Shown one piece after another: positions 11,444-24,095 of a stretch of DNA of 64,000 bases (its first letter is position 1; each line of letters starts with the position of its first letter). A program made the position numbers and the translations under genes. Location of the stretch: NCBI GenBank assembly GCA_947397865.1, contig CANDYM010000158.1:62001-126000 (forward strand). The letters are read 5' to 3'. Origin of the DNA: Polietes domitor. Lineage: Eukaryota > Arthropoda > Insecta > Diptera > Muscidae. The notes under the pieces are model-generated. The model was not told the DNA's origin and did not search any database. It saw only the letters and a list, made by a program, of their open reading frames with translations.

Positions 11444-13844
11444 CCATGGCAGCACTTTAAATATAATTTTTTATTCTTGTCTTAGAATAACTCATTGGTG
11501 GTATTATTGGACGTTTAGATTGACTTTCTTATAGTTTTTCAAAGTGACAGCTAACATTTTATATTTCTTGTAAATATTTTGTGAATTGTTGTATGAAAAA
11601 TAAATAGAAGGGATCAATACCTTTCGAATGATGCCTAAGTCATGAATATCCATTTTAGTGAAATAATTTAAATGTTCAGAACCAAAATTTGCAAACTCTT
11701 TGAAGCTGCGGCTTCAATTTTCTTCTGTTGTTCAACATTTAGGCATTATTCGAAGATTATTGACTGTAGATATTTATTTTTTATAAAATCCTACCACCAA
11801 ATATGAAAATCAGTTAGCTCAAAGAATGTTTGATCTTGGAACGACATATTTTGCAAATCATCATTAAACAAGCGAAACTTATTTTCGTGGGGTGACTGGA
11901 AATTGTCTTTCCATTTGTATGGACCAGTCTAATGTATATGTATGCAATATATTATATGAAGAAGTTTTTTATTATACAAACTTTTTAAAACAGTCTAGTT
12001 ACTTTAGACTCATACCTAAATAAAGTGATCTTTAACTTATTTTGCTACTTTTTACAATGTTATATGAAAATATGGTGAACAAATATGCGAATAAATAGAT
12101 AAAAGTTTCTGCTGAATTCCCGCACAAATTTCCCAGGATACGAGAAATAGAAAATAAGCAAATCCTCGGTATTTTTCCCGCTGATGCAAATCCCTTACCC
12201 TCCTCCAACTCGATAGTACGTAACTTAAAGAAAGACATTGACGGTATATCATTGAAAGCCATATAATGTAATATCTGCACTTTGCAGAATCTTCGGAATT
12301 ATGCCATCTGGTCCAGAGAATTTGTATGTAGAAAAAAGTGGACTTGGTATTCATCTTAGACTTATTGTTTCTTTGCGAAATGTTCTTAAACGTTTCTGTA
12401 TATTTCAAATTTGCCCGATGCTTTCTTCATTTGTTCCACCATTTTTTTTACAAATTGACCCAACCTAGTAAAATCTCTTAATTTGGGTGTAAATTCGTAT
12501 TATAATGGATGGACTTTTTTGTTCAATGATGAATGAAAACGTCCGATTTATTGGAGTGTTAGAGGTTTAAGTCTTTGCCCAATACTGTTGGTGTTTACAG
12601 CCAAAATGCAAGGACAATGTTATTTACTTTGCCAAAAGAATATGCAGAAATGGAGAACTTTTATTAGTTTTAGACGTAAACATTCAAAACGTCGAAACAC
12701 ATAAACATTTTAATCCTCTCTGCCAGTATTGTTTTGAAATGTTTAATTTTGTTGTACAGTATTAAGGACCCACAGTGCATTATAAGAAAATTAAATATTA
12801 AATATATTTATCACAAACCAACCTACGATCCAGTATCAACCCCATTCCATAGTAGTATCAACCGCTCAACACCATCTTCAATCGGATATGAGGAATGCCT
12901 TATCCATTTGGGTATACTCCCCAAATTCCTGATGTATGAAGGCAACATCATCAAAAAAAAAAAACAGAAACTTAATTCAATTTTCATATTTTGCATAATT
13001 CATAAACAAAGGAATGCCATGAAAGAAAAATCATTTATGGCTCGTACACACTCAGGAGCGGAGGAGGAAGGCAATTTCGAAGGCGTATTATTTAAAAAGG
13101 ACTCATACACATGTGTACCATGAGTAAGTGAATTGTAATGTGTGTGTGTGTGTGTGAGAGAGTATGTGTGTTTTTCAAAACGATTTTATTGCAAGCAATT
13201 TACAATAAAGTGGGCCCTACACGTACACACACTCGACTCGAACCAGAGGCGTCCTTCAAAAGGAGCTCAGAGATGACGTATGGCATGGGGAATTAACTAT
13301 CAGCTTGAAAAATGATTAACTTCCCGTGGAAACGTCTCTGCAATGTTTTGACAGCAAAAATTAAAATTTACTGGTCCTTTGCCGCTTTTCCTGTCTGTTA
13401 ACGGACGACACACAAACACTTCTACATATACATACATATGTTTACATGTACGAGTGAGTAAGTATGTGTGAATGTATATCCCTGTATGGTCAGGGGAGTG
13501 TTATTATCGCTGTTGTTGTTGTTGTTGCTGTTGCTGTTATTACTGTTGTTTATAAATAATTTAGGTGTGAAGATTATACGCCGCGATATGGTTAAATTGT
13601 TGACAGCTTAATTTGTATTGCATGGCAGGAAGTCAGCGTTGTAAAAAACAACGCAGGCTATCACAATACCAAAATAACGATAAAACCTACACAAACACAG
13701 ATATTAGTGTGGCCCAAAATTATATGGAAAAAACCAAATACGCGAATCTGTTAACAAATATTTCCGATTAGTAAAATTTCACTTCACATATTGACTCATA
13801 AAATAAGTTTATTTCTTATTTTATTGGAAAAAGTGAGCGCGATA
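11444..13844. other. Apparently unique non-coding DNA
   Basis: No gene is supported. It holds a (TG)n tract at about 13138-13156, an A-run at 12953-12963 and a GTT/GCT triplet tract at about 13509-13551. Open frames near 12032-12408 (minus) and 12734-13123 (plus) have no recognisable domain and poor composition for coding. It could be host intergenic or intronic sequence. Confidence 0.4.
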
Positions 13845-16210
13845 AAGAATGATACCTCAAGGTGGACATAGGCTCTTGACAAGATTTTTTTTTCACTGAA
13901 CCAACACTCAGGGGATGTCCCCTATAAATGCAGTGCATTGCGTTGGTGGAAGGAAGATCAGGTATGGGAAGGAGGAAAGAGGGAGTAGTGTCTGTTGACA
14001 TCTGTTTTGAATCTCTGAATGTCGTAATTGGAGGGAAAGATATTTGCCGGAAGTCGATTCCACATACGGATAGTACGGGCGAAGAACGAATTTATTCTGT
14101 AATGTGTAGTGCGGCCGGTTGTCCAATCGACAACAAATGGGTGAGCCTTCCTGCAGAGTCGCGTATCTCTACCGAACGTTCTCACGGGCGGTATAAGATC
14201 ACGAATTTCCGAAGAACAAACACCATGAAAGTATCGATAGAACAATGACACACAACCAACATTACGACGGTGTTCAAGGGAGACAATAGAATTGGATATC
14301 CTACCGTCACCTATCAACACCATCGCCCTCCTCTGGACACGGTCAAGTAGCTCCAGTGATGAAGCTGGAGCACCCGACCATATATGGGAGTTGTATTCCA
14401 TCTTTGGTCTAATGTAGGTAGTGTAGATATTGAGAAGATCAGAGGGTGTGAAATATTTCTTACATTAAGAAGCCTAAACATTTGAAGGTATCTTTCGACA
14501 CTTCAAATACATGTTTTGTCCAACGAACATCACGTTGTATTTTCATGCCAAGAACATCTAGAGCATCTGATTGCTCAATATCTACACCGTTCATTAAAAT
14601 CGACGACTCCGTTGGATTAGTGAATCGCTTGTGAGACAACAAGGAGCACTGGGTCTTACGTACATTAAAATCTACTCTATTCTCTCAACCCCATTCAGAA
14701 ATGGCCATTAAATCCTGGCTAAGTGACTCATCCATCAATCGCCTTTTATCCTCAATTTCTTGACGACTTGGTCTATGATCAAATGAGTATGAATGACAGA
14801 GGTTGCTGTCATCCGCGAATGAGTATATTGGATTCACAGTCCGATCCAAGAGGTCGTCGATGAAAATAAGAAAAAAGGAGGGGAAAATGACAGAGCTCTG
14901 TGGTACTCCTGCGGTTAACCTATGCTCATCGGATGAGAACCCATCTACAACAACACGTATAGTGCGATCTCTGAGGAAGCTCGATATAAATCGAGAGAAT
15001 TCACTACCAACACCAAAAGCGATAAGCTTTGATATGCGTGCGCCGTGCCAAACTCTATTAAAATGCCTTGGAGATATCTAGAGCAACGACCTTACTCTCA
15101 CCAAGCTTGTGAATAGATCGATTCCACTTTTCGGATAGCAGTGTCATCTGGTCTCCCGTAGATCGATTCCTAAGGAAGCCACACTGTCGATCATTAAGTA
15201 AGTCATTAGTTTCTAAATACCTCACAAGATGGTGGTTAGCAGGATTATTAGCCTCACCTTTTTTAGGGATGGACTGGATGTTCGCAATCTTCCAACGCGC
15301 TGGGAAAACCCCTACACTGTATGCAAGGTTGAAAAGATTACGAAGGGGACGGGCAAGCGTCGAAGAGCACTTACATAGGACAAGTGCTGAAATGCCATCC
15401 AGGCCTGGAGATTTATTTACGTCGAGATCGATCACGGGGAGTGGTTGATTGCTTTCCGGCAAGGATGATGATGGTTCTTGTCTGCTTGCGTAGCAGATCA
15501 GTTGTGACATTTTTATTTAAACGCCATTTCCTGAATGCTTCCTCTTTGGATCTGACAGCAGCCTTTCATGTCTGGTTAAACCAACTTTTATTAGATGGTT
15601 TATCCGAAATAACTTTAATTGGAATAAATGACTTCATTCCAATCAAGATAATATTTTCAATCATTTCAGCCGCAGCATCTATATCGCCATTTAGAAAATA
15701 AAGTTTCCAATTGAAATGCTGGAAAAAGTTGTTGAGCTCGGACCAACGTGCCTTTTCGTATATATATATTGTCCGCTTTGGGGCTGGGGTCGAAGCGACA
15801 CGAAGAGCGGAATACGAAAAGGATGCTGAAACAATGCAGTGATCCGAATTACCAAGAGGTGCTAGAACGTTAACTTCATACTTTTCAGGGTGTGATGTTA
15901 AGAAACGATCAAGAATATTAGAGTGTTGCCCTTGGACACACGGAATGTGAGTCGGTTCATTCACTAGTTGCCTCAAATCATTATGCGCGGCAAAAAGCTC
16001 GGCGTATTGACCCTCCGGTATTGAGTGACTCGAATGGGCAAGCCAAGAGGAATTATGGACATTGAAATCGCCAGCAACCATAATTTAACTGTCCGGACAA
16101 TCCTCTAAAATTTTTGTAATTGAATCGGAAAGGGCGTCAAAGCCATTTAGGGATACCTCCCTTTCCGCGTTTGGACTTCTATACACAAATCCGAAATGTA
16201 GTACGACAAG
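13845..16210 (-). pseudogene. 5'-truncated, decayed CR1/L2-like LINE
   Basis: Read on the minus strand, fragments of one non-LTR retrotransposon ORF2 appear in order. First is the endonuclease C-terminal half (FGFVYRSPN, AGDFN, NSDHC, 16.2-15.57 kb). Reverse transcriptase pieces follow (KSPGLDGIS, VVALDISKAF, and the catalytic box YSFADDSN near 14.8 kb). The C-terminal region comes last (WSGAPASSLELLDRVQRRA and following, 14401-13958). The pieces lie in different frames, so there are several frameshifts, and an in-frame TAA sits just before the AGDFN box at about 16083. The 5' end is truncated inside the endonuclease, and ORF1 is absent. The CR1/L2 assignment rests on overall resemblance and is tentative; non-LTR retrotransposon is certain. 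Confidence 0.85.
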
Positions 16211-18430
16211 GACAGAAAATTACCCCAATAATCCCTAATATTTCGAGTATTTGAACATGTTTTTCGAATATATCTGCTTATATTTACTTAACCATATGGC
16301 TGCAGCTAGAACGTATGACGGTATGTACATTCCTATGGCGTGCAAAACCAAGGACATTTTCATAATTTTTACTTTTATGGGGAAGCGGTGAGAAAGTGAT
16401 AAAATTGATATCAATCAATTAGCTGCAGCTTGAATAACGAAAATCGGTGTATATTTCGCTCAGGCTGCGTAGATTTGAAATATATTGCGATCATTCTATA
16501 CTCGTACATTCCTCTTTGTGTTATCGCACAAAATAAACGATTTTTTGGAAACTTGTACTTTTAGACAGAACGAAGCTAAAGGCGATAAAATGATAACAAA
16601 CAAGTAAGAAGGCGTTAAGTTCGGCCGGGCCGAATCTTATATACCCTCCACCACGAAGTGTATTCCACAGTATTACCAGCAGATTAAAGGATGTCGACTT
16701 TACATAGAAGTACAGTACCATATTTCGAAAATTGTGATATTTTTATGCACATTACTATATTTGTTTACTATTTCATTTTCAGATACAGACAAAGTGACTG
16801 TATTATTTTAATAAGAAAAGAACAAATTTTAAACATATCCCCATTCTCCGCCTAAATGTACAAATTTCGAAAAAAACTTTTTGTTCCGAGTCTTCATGGT
16901 CAGAACGTAGAATACACACCGGATTTCATTATATGTTCCCATTTGTATCCCTCTTTTTCAATTATACCCCTTAAAACTACGAATTTCGAAAAATCCCTCT
17001 ATTTTACGTGTCTATGGAATTAGAGGGATGTACACACCGAATTTCATGATTCTTGCTGTTGTCGTATCATTGGTACCATGTTTTATCCCTTTTTTGTCCA
17101 ATTTCGTCCGCTAAAACTTTTATTTTCTTTGTGGTGCTTCCAAACTACAACAGGAACAACAAATTTTAAATGTATGAAAATCAGAACTTTAATTTATAAA
17201 CCAAGGCTACCAATATTTTTGTACTATGTATATATAATGGAAATAATACTTCAATTCATAAAGTAAATATAAGGCAGCAACCATAAATACCCTAGCAATC
17301 ATAAATACCCTAATAATAGCTTATCTCTCACGCACGCAGTATAAGACAACTTCATGATTCTACCATTTCTTGTCGTGAAAGCAACAACATAAAGTACGAA
17401 TTTGGAAAACAAAATAGTACGAGGCTATGCACTCAGAGGAATGTATACTCCGAATACCATGATACTATCTGGGGCCATTTTGTTGGTACCATTTCTATCC
17501 CCTTTTTCGCTTTTTACTCCTTAAAAGTACGACTTTCGAACATTTTATCATTCTAGCTGTAGCCTGTAGTTGGTACGATTTTTATCCCTCTGCTCCCATT
17601 GAATCCCTTGAAAGTACGAATTTGGAAAAACCTTTTTTCGTGTCTACTCAGTCGGAGGAATGTATAGAGCGAATTTCATGGTTCTAGCTGCATCCATTTG
17701 TTTGGTACAATTTTTATCCCCTTTTTCCATTTTACATCCTAAAAGTATGAATTTCGAAAATTTCCTTTATTTTATGTGTGTACGCAATCAGAGGAATATA
17801 TACACCGAATTTCATTATTCTAGATGCAGCCGTTTGGTTGGTACTATTTTTATCCATCTAACCCCATTTAACCCCTTAAAAGTACGAATTTAGAAAAAAT
17901 ACTTTTATATTATGTATCTGCTCTATTGGAGGAATGTACACGCCAAATTTAGTGTTTCTATCTGTTGTCGTTTAATATGTACCATTTTTATCCCTTTTTG
18001 TCCCATTTCGCCCTATACAAATAAAACTCACTATATGGTGCCCTTTAATCCTATAAAGGGAATGTGAATTGAAAATATTAAGTAAATACAAGCTAATATG
18101 TTCAAAAAATATGCTGAAATACTCCAAATATTAGGGGTATTTTCAATCCTTGTGAGGGAAAAATTTTTCCCTCTGGGCCGATTTCGTCCATTCCCAACCG
18201 ATCTACAACCATAAGACACATTTAGGAAAAATTTGAACCTCCTAGCTCATTTCGTTCGGCCGCTATCGTGCTTTCACCAGACAGACAGACGGACATGGCT
18301 ATATCGTCTTAGAATTTTACCACGACCCAGAATATATATACTTTATGGGGTCTCCGATGAATATTTTAAGGTGTTACAAACGGAATGACAAAGTGAATAT
18401 ATCCCCATCCTGGAGGTGGAGGGTATAAAA
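16211..18430 (+). repeat. Family B repeat elements (copy B1 plus a partial variant)
   Basis: From about 16600 the family B end GTTAAGTTCGGCCGGGCCGA is followed by TATATACCCTCCACCACGAA. Diverged tandem units of about 135 bp follow, built on GAGGAATGTATA, ATTTCATGATTCTAGCTG and TGGTACCATTTTTATCCC. The tail has CAGACAGACAGACGGACATGG, a core with ATCGTCTTAGAATTTTA, a TA run and GGTGGAGGGTATA ending at 18430. The first 390 bp (16211-16600) is a shorter, oppositely oriented variant. No protein is encoded. Confidence 0.7.
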
Positions 18431-18479
18431 ACTTTGAAAATCCATTATCTCACTTCAACAGTGCAAGATAACTTAAATT

Positions 18480-19333
18480 AAACATTCATCCAATCTTTGC
18501 CGTAAAAGTAAATGCGTACAAAAAAAAACATTTTTATTTTACGTGTCTATGCAGTCAGAGGAATGTATACTCCGAATTTCATGACTCTAGCTGCGGTCAT
18601 TTGGTTGGTACTATTTTATCCCCCTTTTCCATTTTAACCCCAAAAAGTACGAATTTCGAAAAATTCGTTTATTTTGCGTGTCTACTCGATCAGAGGAATA
18701 CACCGAATTTCAACCGTTTGGTTGGTACCATTTTTATCCCTCTATTCCTATTTTATCCCTTGAAAGTACGAATTTGGAAAAAATAATTTTATATTATGTA
18801 TCCACTCAATTAGAGGAATGTGCACACTGAATTTCGTGTTTCTAGCTGTTGTCGTTTAACATGTACCATTTTTATCCCTTTTTGCCCCATTTCACCCCCT
18901 ACGCATAAAAATCACTTTATGGTGCACGTTTTTGGTATAGGGGGTATGCGCAAACCAAATATCAAGTAAGTACAAGCAGAGATATTGAAAAAATATGCTT
19001 AAATACTCTAAAATATTAGGGTAGGTATGGGTATTTTTAGTCCTTGTGAGGGAAAATTTTTTGCTTTGGGCCTATTTCGCACAGTTTCAATCCCAACCGA
19101 TCTACGACTATAAGACTTATTTATGGAAAATTTGGACGTGCTAGCTCCTTTCGTGTAGATGCTAGCGTGATTTCAACAGGATAACAATGGACGGACGGAC
19201 ATGGCTAAATCGTCTTAGAATTTTATGATGATTAAGAATATATATACTTTATAGGGTCTCAGGTCGATATTTCAAGGTGGTACAAACGGAATGACAAAGT
19301 TAGTATACTCCCATCCTGGAGGTGGAGGGTATA
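18480..19333 (+). repeat. Family B repeat element, copy B2
   Basis: Two to three tandem units (AGAGGAATGTATACTCCGAA at 18557 and similar) lead to a unique segment with TTTTTAGTCCTTGTGAGGG. Then come ATGGACGGACGGACATGGCT, the core ATCGTCTTAGAATTTTATGA, ATATATATAC and the terminal CATCCTGGAGGTGGAGGGTA. The stretch between the GTCY tract and the TA run is about 30 bp, matching the described mini-me layout of two microsatellites around a short conserved core. Confidence 0.75.
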
Positions 19334-20019
19334 ACAACTACTATCGGTCCTATGTGAGAAAACGTTCTGTCCGGTTTTCGGTTTCGGGTTTTGATCACTC
19401 TTGGTACCTCGATATCACGTTATATCAAGTATTATTTAAAATATTCGCTTACATCATGTTTATGGGTCACACTAATATACATACATATCTCAATCGGTAT
19501 ACATACATATATATGTGTATATATAAAATGTAACAAAATTCGGATATGTATGAACGTATTTCAGCACTGCAGTGAAGGCAGGAAGGAAGTCTGGCATGCC
19601 ATGCCAAGTCAAACGTTAATAGAGATTGTATAGACGGTAATAAATCATTAGAGCACAAATTGTACACAAACTAATACATACATTTAGTGTTGAATAAATT
19701 GGTAACATCAACATAGCAACAATGAATATAGGCCCGAACTTTTAACGGGAATAATTTGCAGACCAATGTGCGAGGACAAAACGAACTACAGGCGCTGTGA
19801 AAGATTCCCAATCAATATTTAATTATCCCTTTTTGGACCCATCGGTAATTATATCGATCAGTTCCTGATTCGATTTAGGCATATCCGCTTATCTGTCCAT
19901 CTATCCATATGTCCGTCCACCTACTCTTGTAATCAAAGCACAGGTCGTAATTATTGTTCGATTCTAACAAAAATTGACAATTAAATAAATAGCGTCCGTC
20001 CAAGGAGTTTGCACGAGAA
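19334..20019. other. Non-coding DNA with a family A fragment
   Basis: A TA/CA-rich run occurs at about 19476-19530 (ACATACATATATATGTG). A short diverged family A fragment lies at about 19875-19990 (TGTCCGTCCACCT, then CACAGGTCGTAATTATTGTT). No gene is seen. Confidence 0.45.
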
Positions 20020-20650
20020 CTCACCAAATGCAAAATTCCACAAAAAATTACCCAAAAAACACACACCAATTGGCGATTTTTCATATGAAAAATCACCCCA
20101 AAAATAGGGACTTTATTCATAATTTTGGGCAATATTTCATATACTTTTAAATATGAAATATAGCACATTGAGTGCTATTTCATAAATTCAAATATGAAAA
20201 CTAATCATTTTGGGCGAAATTTCAAAAATACATCCATGAAAACTTTAACTCTGAGTAGCCGGTTTTGGACATACCCCAGAGGAGACAATATTTAAGCCCG
20301 GCCGAAGACCTGCAACAACTTTACTCTGCGTAAACGATGACATACAGCAGATGATATATTTCTGGGCGATTTTTAATATTTAAAATTACTCGAATTTTTG
20401 GGCGATATTATTCAGGAGATTTTTCATTGATTCATTCCAGTTTTGGGTCATTTTTTCCGATTTTTCGTTTATTTTTTGAGCGATTTTTCATATCGCGGCC
20501 GGTAACGCTGAACACCTTTACTCGGACATACCTTAGATTATATATTATTGGGCGATTTTTCATATTAAAAATTTCTCAAATTTTTGGGCGAGTTATCATA
20601 TGAAAAACTAGCAGTGCCAGCTACTTCTCACGTGGAAAAACCAGTTATAT
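20020..20650. repeat. Family G repeat piece with hairpin-forming GGGCGATTTTTCATAT blocks
   Basis: The motif GGCGATTTTTCATATGAAAA is partly self-complementary and recurs in diverged form several times. The block TGAGTAGCCGGTTTTGGACA with following GGCCGAAG matches the 80-bp units at 52.38-52.62 kb. No coding potential. Probably a non-autonomous DNA element, but no clean ends are visible here. Confidence 0.5.
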
Positions 20651-20699
20651 GTAATAAAATTTACCCATCTCTGTTTTTGGAGAGTATTTATTGAATTTT

Positions 20700-22180
20700 C
20701 TTTTGGTAGATACAGCTAAATCTAAAATAGCAATTTGGAAATCTCCTATTAGATGCACTCCTACACAGTCAAAGGAAAGTGCTTGTCGAATTGCACTATT
20801 TTAGCTGAACTCCCTTCGTACGTATCATTTTTATCATTTTCTACGCAGTTTCGAACAAAAAATTACAAAAATTACATTTTATATCTCTTTTCCAAAAAGT
20901 ACACATTTTCAAAAATCACTATAGGTAATATGTGTTCTCGCTTCTCCCCAAACATCATGTACTTTATTTTTACCACGTTTATCCCTTTCGACATAAACAA
21001 TTCTACTCCACTTTTAGGTTGTCAGAGGAATTTACACATCAAATTTCACGACTATAGTTGCAATACTGTAGTTGGTACTATTTGTATCCCTTGTTGTCCC
21101 CCTATAAGTACAAATTTCGAGAAAAAAATTCATTTAGATTCCGCTTCTACGTTGCCAGAGGAATTTACACTCCAAATTTCACGACTATAGCTGCAATAAT
21201 TTAGTTGGTACTATTTCTATCCCTTATTGTCCCGCTCATCCCCTATAAGTACAAATTTCGAAAATCCAATTTTACTGCGATTCTACAGGGTCAGTGGAAC
21301 TTACATATCAAATTTCATGATTCTAGCTGATATACTTTAAATGGTACCATTTTGTATCCCTTTTTGTGACGTTCACCCCTTAAAAGTACAAAAATGCATT
21401 TATATTGTGAAAGGAATTTACATAACAAATTTCACGGTTCTAACTGCAATACTGTAGTTGGTACTATTTCTATACCATGTTGTCCCGCTCGAAATTTCGA
21501 AAAAAAAATCCATTTAGATTGCGCTTCTACGTTGTCAGCGGAATTTACACTCCAAATTTCACGACTATAGCTGCAATACTTTACTTTACTTTGGTACTAT
21601 TTTTATCCCTTTTTGTCCCGCGCACCCCTTAAAAGTACAAATTTCGAAAAATCAAATTTTACTGCGGAAAAGTCGCAGTTCCTGATTCGATTTTGCCATA
21701 TAATATAATAATCATTTTGGACGATATTTCAAAAATACATCCATGAAAAAAAATAAAATTTCACGTTTCTAGCTGCAATAAATTAGTTTGTACCATTTGT
21801 ATCCATGTTTGTGCCACTCATCCTTAAAAGTATAAAAATGCATTTATATTGCGCTTCTATGTGACGAGAGGAATTTCCATACCGAATTTCATGAATCTAG
21901 CTGTAACATTTGAATTGGTACCATTTTTATCCCTTTTTGTCCCGCTCGCCCCTCAAAAGTACAAATTTCGAAAAATCCATTTATGTTGCAAGTCTACATT
22001 GTTTGAGAAATGTAAATATAGCTACAGTACTTAAATTGGTACCATTTTTATCCCATTTTGTTTCTTTCCTCCCTTAAAAGTACAAATTTCGAAAAATCCC
22101 TTTTTTGACCCATTTTACCCCCTTAAAGTATCAATTTCGTAAATCCTTTCTCCGCGCCTTGAAAAATTAATTTTATAAAT
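20700..22180 (+). repeat. Family B variant tandem array, copy B3
   Basis: Eight or more diverged units carry GAGGAATTTACAC, AAATTTCACGACTATAGCTG and GGTACTATTTCTATCCC. Two well-aligned landmarks are at 21025 and 21158 (133 bp apart). The copy lacks the usual microsatellite tail and is followed directly by a mariner derivative at 22264. Non-coding. Confidence 0.65.
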
Positions 22181-22263
22181 AAATATAATATATTAATTAT
22201 TTCAAACCACGCTTAAAAGGTAATGTTACCAATACGTCAATTCAAAAAATTAATGTTCTTATA

Positions 22264-22881
22264 AAGGGTGATTTTTTAAGAGCTTGATAACTTTCTTTTA
22301 AAAAAAACGCATAAAATTTGCAAAATCTCATCGGTTCTTTATTTGAAACGTTAGATTGGTCCATGACATTTACTTTTTGAAGATAATTTCATTTAAATGT
22401 TGACCGCGGCTGCGTCTTAGGTGGTCCATCCGCTTAGTCCAATTTTGGCATTTCCACGTTTTTGAGTAACAGAGACCCAATTGGTGCGAACGGCGACGAA
22501 TCGAAAATTGGTGGTCATCATTAACACTGGCCGATACAGCTGCGATATTTTCTTCAGTTCGCACTCTACGTAAGCGTGTTGGTGGTTTAATGTCCAACAA
22601 TGTAAATTTGGTGCGAAATTTAGTCACAATAGCCCGAATAGCCGCTTCAGTGGGTCGATTAAACTGACCATAAAATGGAAGCGCGCAATGAACTTTCTTA
22701 ACAGAGCACGCATTTTGATAATAAAATTCAATAATTTGCAAGCGTTGTTTGTTTGTAAGACGATTCATGATGAAATGTCAAAGCATACTGAGCATCTTTC
22801 TCTTTGACACCATGTCTGAAATCCCACGTGATCTGTCAAATACTAATGCATGAAAATCCTAACCTCAAAAAAATCACTCTT
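22264..22881 (-). mobile_element. DD41D mariner deletion derivative that keeps the N-terminal domain
   Basis: The element starts AAGGGTGATTTTTTAAGAG and ends CTCAAAAAAATCACTCTT, with TA on both sides (22262-22263 and 22882-22883). Both termini are almost the same as those of the mariner copy at 58665-59598. At 618 bp it is an internally deleted, non-autonomous copy. Confidence 0.88.
22370..22768 (-). pseudogene. Deleted mariner transposase: DNA-binding domain only
   Basis: The 132-residue frame starts MNRLTNKQRLQIIEFYYQNA. It is a helix-turn-helix-type N-terminal domain that in mariner proteins binds the terminal repeats. After about residue 110 it jumps to the extreme C-terminal tail (KRMDHLRRSRGQHLNEIIFK), the same tail that closes the transposase copy at 58771. 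The whole catalytic core with the DEAHF and QQDGATCH boxes is missing. If expressed, such a protein could only bind DNA; expression is not shown by the sequence. Confidence 0.85.
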
Positions 22882-22899
22882 TATTTATATTCTCAAAAA

Positions 22900-24095
22900 G
22901 CCATAAATATTGGTAGATAGTGGATGCTACAGTTGTATTTCCATTCTATTTAAATTCCAAAAGTACAAATTTTGAAAATCCATTATCAGACGTACATAGT
23001 GCAAAGTAACCTAACTTCATGATTCAACCAATTTTTGCCGTAAAAGAAAAAGTACGAATTTGGAACAAACTTTTTATTTTGCGTGTCTATGCAGTCAGAG
23101 GAATATATACACCGAATTCCATGATTCCAGTTGCGCCCATTTGATTGGTACAATGTTTACCCCCTGACGTTTCTACGCAATTAGAATTTCATCATTCTAG
23201 CTGTAGTCGTTTAGTTGGTACTATTTTTATCCCTCTGTACCATTGTATCCCTTGAAAGTACTAATTTCAACAAATTCGTCTATTTTCCGTGTCTACGCAG
23301 TCAGAGGAATGTATACTCCGAATTTCATGACTCTAGCTGCGGTCATTTGATTGGTACTATTTTTATCCCCTTTTTCATTTTAACCCCAAATAGTACGAAC
23401 TTCGAAAAATCTATTTATTTTCCGCGTCTACACACTCAGATGAATGTATACTCCGAATTTCGTGACTCTAGCTGCGGTCATTAGATTAGTACTATTTTTA
23501 TCCCTTTTTTCATTTTAACCCCAAAAAAGTACGAATTTTGAAAAATCCGTGTATTTTACTTGTCTATGCAATCAGAGCAATGTATACACCGAATTTCATT
23601 ATTCTAGGTACAGCCGTTTGGTTGGTACCATTTTTATCCCTCTATTCCTATTTTACCCCTTAAAAGTACGAATTTAGAAAAAATATTTTATATTATGTAT
23701 CTACTCAATTAGAGGAATGTACACACCGAATTTCGTGTTTCTAGCTGTTGTCGTTTAATATGTACCATTTTTATCCCTTTTTTGCCCCATTTCAGCCCCT
23801 ACAAATAAGAATCACTTTATGGTGCACGATTTTGCTATAAGGGGAATGCGCATACCAAATATCAAGCAAATATAAACAGACATATTCAAAAACATGCTTA
23901 AATACGCTAAAATATTAGGGATTATTATGGGTATTTTTAGTCCTTGTGAGGGAAAAAATTTTCCCTTTGGGCCGATTTCGCCCCAATCCCAACCGATCTA
24001 CGACTATAAGACGCATTTATGGAAAATTTGAACGTTCTAGCTCCTTTCGTTTAGATGCTAGCGTGCTTTCAACAGACGGACGGACGGACATGGCT
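22900..24095 (+). repeat. Family B repeat element, copy B4
   Basis: Tandem units of about 135 bp (landmark GTCTA at 23291, 23426 and 23562) carry GAGGAATGTATACTCCGAAT and GGTACTATTTTTATCCC. The unique block TTTTTAGTCCTTGTGAGGG and an ACGGACGGACGGACATGGCT tract follow. The copy breaks off right after this tract at about 24095, without the core and terminal GGTGGAGGGTATA, so it is 3'-truncated. Confidence 0.7.

Noticed and set aside
12032..13123. Overlapping open frames of 82-129 codons
   Set aside because: They lie in overlapping frames or low-complexity sequence, with an A-run crossing one; no domain or start context supports a gene.
13928..15701. Plus-strand open frames of 92-106 codons
   Set aside because: They are antisense to the decayed LINE, whose minus-strand reading gives recognisable endonuclease and reverse transcriptase motifs.
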